Positions 58,758 to 64,000 of a stretch of DNA of 64,000 nucleotides are shown here, in pieces. The DNA is taken from the NCBI GenBank assembly GCA_039197065.1, contig JBCCUL010000022.1:19135-83134 (forward strand). Direction: 5' to 3'. The position numbers and the translations under genes were made by a program. The stretch is from JANQPX01 sp039197065. Its GTDB lineage: Bacteria; Pseudomonadota; Alphaproteobacteria; Geminicoccales; Geminicoccaceae. Position 1 is the first letter of the stretch, and each line of letters opens with the position of its first letter. The notes below the pieces were generated by a model. The model ran no database searches. It saw only the letters and a program-made list of their open reading frames with translations, and was not told where the DNA came from.

Positions 58758-60716
58758 TCAGCCGCCGGACAAAATGGCGATCGCGTCCTGGTCGGGTTGA
58801 AGCAGGGGTGGCGGCTCCGCCGGCGCGCCGCCGGAACGGGTGATGAATTCCTTGAAGATCATCGCCGGCAGGCCGCCGCCGCTCACCTGCTGCATCGGCG
58901 TGCCATCGTCATTGCCGACCCATATGCCGACCACCAGATCCCGCGTGAATCCAATGAACCAGGCATCCCGGTAGTCCGAGCTGGTGCCGGTCTTGCCGGC
59001 GACGAAACCCGGCAGCTGCGCGCGCCAGCCCGTGCCGCCGATCAACGTCTCCTCAAGCATCGCGGTCATGTCGACGACGGCGTCATCGGAGAGGACGCGC
59101 TCATCGATCACCGAGCGCCGATAGAGCCCGGCATGGCCAGCACCGGTGATGCTGTTGATCCCTTCCGGCCAGACCATGGTGCCGCCATTGGCGACGGTGG
59201 CGTAGGCTGCGGTCAGTTCGAACAGCGTCACCTCGGCACTGCCGAGCGCCAGGCTGGGATGGGTGTGCAGCTTGCTGGTGATGCCGAGCTGGCGGGCTTT
59301 CTCTGCGATCTTGTCCCGACCGATATGCTCGGCGAGCCGGACGGCGGCGGTGTTGACGGAATGGCTGAACGCATGGCCGATGGTCACCCGTCTCGAATAG
59401 GCGTCATCGGCATTGCGCGGCCGCCAACCATCGACGTCGATCGGCTGGGCGGAGATGCGATCATTCGGCTCGATCGCCTCTTCCAACGCGGCGAGATAAA
59501 GAAAGAGCTTGAACGCGGAGCCTGGCTGACGTTTGGCTTGGATCGCGCGATTGAACTGGCTTTCGTCATAATGCCGTCCGCCCATCATCGCCTTGATGCG
59601 GCCATCCGGGGTCATGGCGATCAGGGCGTGCTGGGTTGCTCCGGCTTTGCCCGCATGCTGCTGGAATACGGCATCCGCTGCGGCTTCCGCATGGCGCTGC
59701 AAGCTCCGATCGAAGGTGGTCTGAACCGTCAGCCTCGGCTGAACAGCGCTCGTATAGAGCCGGCTCTCGGCAGCGACCCAGTCAATGAAATAGCCGTCAC
59801 CGCGACCTGCTTTGCCATCAAGCGCCAGCTCTGCGGGATTGGCGGTGGCTGCGTCCGCCTTCGCCTGATCGATCACGCCGTGATCGAGCATGCGCGCGAG
59901 CACGATATCAGCCCTTGCCTGCGCGCGCGCCAGCTCTCGGGTCGGCGCGAAGCGTGAAGGCGCCTTGATCAGCCCGGCAAGCATCGCGCTCTCGGCAAGA
60001 CTTAATGTTCCAGCCGTCTTGCCGAAATACCGCCTTGCCGCCGCATCGACGCCATAGGCGCCGCCGCCGAGATAGACCTTGTTGAGATAGGCCTCGAGGA
60101 TCTGCTCCTTGGTCAGTCGCCGCTCCAGGGAGACGGCATAGAACGCTTCCCTGATCTTTCTGGAGAAGCTGCGTTCGGGCCCGACAAAGGCGAGCTTGGC
60201 GAGCTGCTGCGTAATGGTGCTGCCGCCCTCGACCACGCCGAACGCCATGACATTCCTGACCATGGCGCGGGCGATACCGATCGGGTCGATACCGAAATGC
60301 TGGTGGAAACGATGATCCTCGATCGCTATAGCTGCGGCCGGCAACCAGGGCGACATGTCTTCCAGGCGGACATAGTCGCCCTGCCCATCACCGATCCTGG
60401 CCATGACCAGGCCCTGATCGTCAAGAAGTGTGATGGTCGAGCGCTCCGCACCGGCGCTGAGGTCCTTCGCGGCCTCGAAGTCGAGGCTCTGCAGCCATAG
60501 ATAGCCGAGGCCAAGCAGAAGCACCGCCGTCGGCGCGGTCACCAGCCAATGGGCGGCAGGTCGGCGAGGCGATTTGTCGTCGATCGCATATCGGGCATGC
60601 AGGCGCGCCGAACCGTTCGACGCGAGCGACGTCTTTGCGAAAGTGCGTGCGAAAGCGTGCAGCTTCGCGAAGAGCCCGCGACGATGCGGTTCAGGCTTTG
60701 CTCTTGATGACCTCAA
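58758..60716 (-). CDS. Bifunctional penicillin-binding protein (PBP1A-family transglycosylase/transpeptidase)
   Basis: The 652-aa enzyme polymerises and crosslinks peptidoglycan. A membrane anchor lies near residues 58-78. The GT51 domain has EDHRFHQHFGID and GGSTITQQLAKLAF (about 130-190). The transpeptidase has SxxK in PGSAFKLF (~395), SVN (~460) and KTGT (~585). The N-terminal ~55 residues are basic and cytoplasmic. The ATG at 60716 lies within the DUF3553 gene, a 26-bp overlap in another frame. Confidence 0.93.
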   Translation of the reverse strand: MRSSRAKPEPHRRGLFAKLHAFARTFAKTSLASNGSARLHARYAIDDKSPRRPAAHWLVTAPTAVLLLGLGYLWLQSLDFEAAKDLSAGAERSTITLLDDQGLVMARIGDGQGDYVRLEDMSPWLPAAAIAIEDHRFHQHFGIDPIGIARAMVRNVMAFGVVEGGSTITQQLAKLAFVGPERSFSRKIREAFYAVSLERRLTKEQILEAYLNKVYLGGGAYGVDAAARRYFGKTAGTLSLAESAMLAGLIKAPSRFAPTRELARAQARADIVLARMLDHGVIDQAKADAATANPAELALDGKAGRGDGYFIDWVAAESRLYTSAVQPRLTVQTTFDRSLQRHAEAAADAVFQQHAGKAGATQHALIAMTPDGRIKAMMGGRHYDESQFNRAIQAKRQPGSAFKLFLYLAALEEAIEPNDRISAQPIDVDGWRPRNADDAYSRRVTIGHAFSHSVNTAAVRLAEHIGRDKIAEKARQLGITSKLHTHPSLALGSAEVTLFELTAAYATVANGGTMVWPEGINSITGAGHAGLYRRSVIDERVLSDDAVVDMTAMLEETLIGGTGWRAQLPGFVAGKTGTSSDYRDAWFIGFTRDLVVGIWVGNDDGTPMQQVSGGGLPAMIFKEFITRSGGAPAEPPPLLQPDQDAIAILSGG

Positions 60717-60867
60717 GTTCGATCACCCCGCCATTGATCACGACCTTGCCCTGATCCTCAAAGTTCACGGTGATCCGATTGCCGACTACGGACTGAACGT
60801 GCCCCACGCCCCATCCTGGCTCCTTCGGATGTCGGACCCTGGTTCCCGGAACCACGCGCGGATCCAT
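60691..60867 (-). CDS. DUF3553 family protein (58 aa)
   Basis: The small protein starts MDPRVVPGTRVRHPKEPGWG and continues with GHVQSVVGNRITVNFEDQGK, a short beta-barrel-like fold also found in UvrD-type helicase C-termini. It ends EVIKSKA. It overlaps the PBP gene start by 26 bp, so both are probably cotranscribed. The function is unknown. Confidence 0.8.
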   Translation of the reverse strand: MDPRVVPGTRVRHPKEPGWGVGHVQSVVGNRITVNFEDQGKVVINGGVIELEVIKSKA

Positions 60868-61043
60868 CGCTTACCCTTTCGATCAAGGCGCCGGCATCGC
60901 CCCGGATACCGGCTTTCAACAAGCGCGTAGCATACGCCATCCCCACCACTAGCGCCAAATCAGGCGATGATCTGTGAACTTTCTCACAATAGGGCTACGT
61001 TGGTTAAAGGGCCGTTAATCATGGCCGAAAAGGCAGATCAGCT

Positions 61044-61976
61044 ATGAAAATCGCGATCTTCGGCGTCGGCGCCATGGGTTCGGTCTACGCGGCTTTGCTT
61101 GCGGACGCCGGTCACGAGGTTGTCGCGGTCGATGTCTGGAAGGATCATGTCGAGACCATTCAAGAGCGCGGCCTTCGTGTGGAAGGGGCGAGCGGTGATC
61201 GGACCGTTACGTCGATAACTGCGGCGACCGAACCGGCTCCGGCCGCAGGCGCCGATCTCTTCATCATCGCAACCAAAGCCTCCGGCGTCGGCGCTGCAGC
61301 CCGCGCCATTCAGCCGCTTTTGGGGCCGACGTCGCTGGTGCTGACCATCCAAAACGGCCTCGGCGCCGGCGAGCGCATCGCCGAGCATATGCCCACCGAC
61401 AATGTGCTGCTCGGCGTTGCCGAAGGCTTCGGCGCTTCGATGCGCGGACCAGGACATGCCCATCACAACGGGATGAACCTGATACGTATCGGTGAAATCG
61501 GAGGTGGGCTGACCACGCGGCTGCAGCAGATCGCAGATGTCTGGCAGGGTGCCGGATTCCAGGCGAAAGCGTTCGAGGACATCAATCAGCTGATCTGGGA
61601 GAAGTTCCTCTGCAACGGCACCTTCAGTGCCCCTTGCTGCGCCTTCGACTGCACCATCGGCGAGCTGATGGCGGATCCTGAGCGATGGCGGGTCGCGCTA
61701 GGCTGCGCGCGGGAGATCCATGAGCTTGGCCGGGCCAAAGCTATCGCCTTTTCCTTCGATGACCCGATCGCTTACGTCACCGCCTTCGGTGAGCGCATGC
61801 CGAATGCTCGTCCGTCCATGCTGCTGGACCACCATGCCGGGCGCCCATCGGAAATCGACGCGATCAACGGCATGGCCGTCACGCTCGGTCGCGAGCTGGG
61901 CATGCGGACGCCCTATAACGAGGGCCTGACGGCCGTAGTCAGAGCAAGGGAAGCGGGGTTCGAGCGCAGCGGCTGA
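61044..61976 (+). CDS. 2-dehydropantoate 2-reductase family protein (PanE/ApbA-like)
   Basis: The 310-aa NADPH-dependent reductase has the Rossmann start MKIAIFGVGAMGSVYAALLADAGHEVVAVD, the KASGVGAAARAIQPLLG loop, catalytic-type Lys in FEDINQLIWEKFLCNG, and SMLLDHHAGRPSEIDAINGMAV near the C-terminus. It would convert ketopantoate to pantoate for CoA synthesis or act on a related keto-acid. It stands alone, so the pathway cannot be confirmed by context. Confidence 0.88.
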   Translation: MKIAIFGVGAMGSVYAALLADAGHEVVAVDVWKDHVETIQERGLRVEGASGDRTVTSITAATEPAPAAGADLFIIATKASGVGAAARAIQPLLGPTSLVLTIQNGLGAGERIAEHMPTDNVLLGVAEGFGASMRGPGHAHHNGMNLIRIGEIGGGLTTRLQQIADVWQGAGFQAKAFEDINQLIWEKFLCNGTFSAPCCAFDCTIGELMADPERWRVALGCAREIHELGRAKAIAFSFDDPIAYVTAFGERMPNARPSMLLDHHAGRPSEIDAINGMAVTLGRELGMRTPYNEGLTAVVRAREAGFERSG

Positions 61977-61997
61977 CGCGGTTTCCGATCTCGTCCG

Positions 61998-63614
61998 TCA
62001 GCGATCCGCTGCGCTGTCGGCCTCGCTGGTGAGATAGGGCTGGTTGCCAAGCCGCTCGCGGATCGCGTCGATGCGCATCCGCTCCTTTTGGAAAGCTTCG
62101 AGTTTGGCGCCGGTCAGCTTGGTCGCGGGCGGCTGCTTCATTTTCATCGGGTTGATTTGCTCGCCATTCTTCAGGACCTCGTAATGCAGGTGATTGCCGG
62201 TGGAACGGCCGGTCGTGCCGACATAGCCGATCACCTGGCCCTGACGGACCCGAACGCCAGGTTTCATACCCTTGGCGAAGTTGTGCATATGGGCGTAGGC
62301 GGTGCTCCATGTGTCGCTATGGCGGATGCGGATGTAATTGCCGTAGCCGCCATTAGGTCCAACCTTCTCGAGTACGCCGGAGCCGCCGGCATAGATCGGC
62401 GTCCCGCGCGGCGCCGCGAAATCCGTGCCCTTATGCATCTTGCTGTAGCCGAGCACAGGGTGCTTGCGCATGCCGAAACCCGAAGACAGGCGTGCGCCGT
62501 CGATCGGCGTACGCAGCAGGAATTTCCGAAGGCTGCGCCCGTCGCTGCTGTAATAGGTGCGGCGTCCGCCATCCGGTGAAAAGAGATAAGCGTCGATCAG
62601 CTTGCCGCGGACCGTCAGCCCGGCATAGACAAGCTCGCCCTTGATCTGGCTCTTGTCCTTCTCGAGCGTGACTTCTTCGTAGACCGTCTCGAAGCGATCG
62701 CCGCGGCGTATGTCGCGCTGAAAATCGACGTCCCAGCTGAAAAGGCGGATTAGGTGTTCGGTGACGCTGCCGGGCAGGTCCGCCCGTTGCGCTGAATCAT
62801 AGAGGCTTCCCTTGATTTCTCCGGCGCGATGCACGAGTTCGCGGCGCTTCGCCTGTTCAATCTTCTTCGTGGAAAAATCGCCGGCGGCATCGCGTGTGAT
62901 CAGGAGCTGATGATCGAAGTCAAGATCGAGGGCGACGGACAAAAGCTGTGCGGGCTGCTCATCGCGGGTCGCCGCCGTAACGACCAGTTCCTGGCCCGTG
63001 CGCAAGCCTCGCGGATCGTAGACGCCTTTTAAGGAACGAAGGGCGCTGTGCACCTGCGGGCCGTCGATGCCGGCTCGCTTCAGAATAGTCGTCAGGCTGT
63101 CGCCACTCCGAACCTCGACGCGCTGGCTTTTCCATGGGCGCGGGGTCAGCGCTGCTTTGGCAATGGTTGCCACGCTGGCGATTTCGACATCATGCGTGGC
63201 TTTCGGGTCCTCCGGCGTGATCGCTTCGGTACCGAACCGGCCATCAGCCTGTACAGGGCCTTGGCTGCTCGATGCTTTGAGCTCAGCGCGCGTACCCGCA
63301 TTCGGCGCAATGTCGAGATGATCGTCGATCTGAGCGATCTGGCCTCGCTCGTTACGGCTTGAAATGAAATCCTTGGCGGTACTGGCCAAGGCTGTTATCG
63401 GATCATCGACCCGCCCTCTGACTTCGACCGGGAGAACCACGCGTTGCGCTTCGATCGGCGTTGCCGAAGGCAGACCCATGCCGGGCTCTATCTTCGCGAT
63501 CAACTGCGTATCGTCAGCAGGGCCGAAAGTGGCGAACGCGCCGGTGAGCGTGCCGATCGCGAACGCCCCCAGGGTGGCAGAGACCAGAAATATGCGCTGT
63601 CCAGCAGGGTTCAC
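61998..63614 (-). CDS. M23-family (LytM) metallopeptidase with OapA/LysM-like region
   Basis: The 538-aa envelope enzyme cleaves peptidoglycan crossbridges or activates amidases. It starts with GTG. A membrane anchor lies about 8-30. A LysM/OapA-like segment (VEVRSGDSLTTILKRAGIDGPQVHSAL) is near residues 170-225. The M23 domain spans about 385-505 with HKGTD, YAHMH and HLHYE zinc ligands. A C-terminal basic tail follows. It ends opposite panE. Confidence 0.93.
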   Translation of the reverse strand: MNPAGQRIFLVSATLGAFAIGTLTGAFATFGPADDTQLIAKIEPGMGLPSATPIEAQRVVLPVEVRGRVDDPITALASTAKDFISSRNERGQIAQIDDHLDIAPNAGTRAELKASSSQGPVQADGRFGTEAITPEDPKATHDVEIASVATIAKAALTPRPWKSQRVEVRSGDSLTTILKRAGIDGPQVHSALRSLKGVYDPRGLRTGQELVVTAATRDEQPAQLLSVALDLDFDHQLLITRDAAGDFSTKKIEQAKRRELVHRAGEIKGSLYDSAQRADLPGSVTEHLIRLFSWDVDFQRDIRRGDRFETVYEEVTLEKDKSQIKGELVYAGLTVRGKLIDAYLFSPDGGRRTYYSSDGRSLRKFLLRTPIDGARLSSGFGMRKHPVLGYSKMHKGTDFAAPRGTPIYAGGSGVLEKVGPNGGYGNYIRIRHSDTWSTAYAHMHNFAKGMKPGVRVRQGQVIGYVGTTGRSTGNHLHYEVLKNGEQINPMKMKQPPATKLTGAKLEAFQKERMRIDAIRERLGNQPYLTSEADSAADR

Positions 63615-63763
63615 GGTCGCATTTCCACGGAGCCAAACGACAAAAGATCAAACCATCAACGACTAATTTTTGTTATTGTACGGCAAATATGTCAACAAAA
63701 TCTTAGTGTTGAATAAACTTTTTCACTCCCGGCGTTAACCTTGATTTTTCGACAAAAAAGGGG

Positions 63764-63792
63764 TTGTGGAAATGAAAGGTCCTATCTATAAC
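63764..63792 (+). promoter_or_regulatory. Candidate rRNA operon promoter
   Basis: TTGTGG (63764-63769), a 17-bp spacer and TATAAC (63787-63792) lie about 70 bp upstream of boxA. The preceding AT-rich stretch could serve as an UP element. The position and spacing fit an rrn promoter. Confidence 0.55.
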
Positions 63793-63858
63793 ACACGTCG
63801 TTGACCGGCTGCCGCTGGGCGAGCCGGGCAAAAGAGTGCGTTCTCAGGAACGTATTTT

Positions 63859-63870
63859 TGCTCTTTGACA
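63859..63870 (+). promoter_or_regulatory. rrn leader boxA antitermination site
   Basis: TGCTCTTTGACA is within one base of the boxA consensus TGCTCTTTAACA, followed by GGAAGGGATGTACAGG, a pattern seen in alphaproteobacterial rRNA leaders. The window ends before the mature 16S sequence appears. Confidence 0.75.
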
Positions 63871-64000
63871 ATGTGGATCAGGAAGGGATGTACAGGCGGC
63901 GGTAATGCTGTTTGGACATCAGTGACGGGATTTTTGTAGCTGGGCTACGGCCTTGTTATGGAAAATCCTTGTCAACGCCTTTGAGCATGACTTTCGTACG

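Overview
The window is a GC-rich chromosomal segment of an alphaproteobacterium. The evidence is a set of lineage-typical genes and orders: an RpoH-type sigma factor, the lptF-lptG-lptD-surA-rsmA block, HolC next to PepA, flavin-dependent ThyX, an EpsC-type serine acetyltransferase, an elongator tRNA-Met of alphaproteobacterial type and an rrn leader with boxA. A RIME-like double-palindrome element and a near-consensus alphaproteobacterial Zur box fit Hyphomicrobiales or a nearby order, but the species cannot be named from sequence alone.

Layout. 1-6.7 kb: the end of rpoH, a UbiH-like monooxygenase, a small cytochrome c paired with a PQQ-type sugar dehydrogenase, tyrS and an alpha/beta hydrolase. 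6.8-12.4 kb: a sulfur-trafficking run of cysE, cysteine desulfurase, A-type Fe-S carrier, 2Fe-2S ferredoxin and mnmA, interrupted by a putative zinc metallopeptidase gene and a 156-bp MITE. 12.4-13.8 kb: tRNA-Met and an AT-rich, probably foreign, serine-hydrolase gene. 14-20.7 kb (minus strand): outer-membrane biogenesis (lptF, lptG, lptD, surA) and rsmA. 20.9-24.1 kb: pepA and holC separated by a repeat-rich intergenic stretch. 24.1-28.2 kb (minus strand): a COG0523 zinc GTPase, DUF1826, glutathione-dependent formaldehyde dehydrogenase and cyclase-family cluster behind a Zur box. 28.5-38.6 kb: ndk, small membrane and redox genes, a sulfotransferase, a sugar ABC importer without an ATPase gene, a methyltransferase, an alcohol dehydrogenase and an EamA transporter. 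38.7-49.8 kb: small membrane proteins, an orphan TRAP binding protein, a 41-residue-repeat protein, a DapA-like aldolase, thyX, a P460-like cytochrome, a persulfide dioxygenase-like MBL enzyme with DUF442, and two TPR proteins, one with a BRCT-like N-terminus. 49.9-63.6 kb (mainly minus strand): a KefB-type antiporter, a pentapeptide/OmpA protein, a complete BMP-type nucleoside ABC importer, a bifunctional PBP, DUF3553, a PanE-like reductase and an M23 peptidase. The final 400 bp are the promoter and boxA leader of an rRNA operon whose 16S gene lies beyond the window.

Two observations stand out. First, an interspersed repeat of about 60 bp with a GTGGTGTGACCAC core begins exactly at the TAG stop codon of at least four unrelated genes and clusters between pepA and holC. 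Second, the Zur-box cluster encodes a formaldehyde dehydrogenase that has lost two of its four structural-zinc cysteines while keeping its catalytic ligands, beside a zinc metallochaperone. It may be a zinc-sparing enzyme system. Other structure includes two copies of a long hairpin element with a covarying base pair, a MITE whose target duplication is a stop codon, and several proteins with unusual modular architecture.
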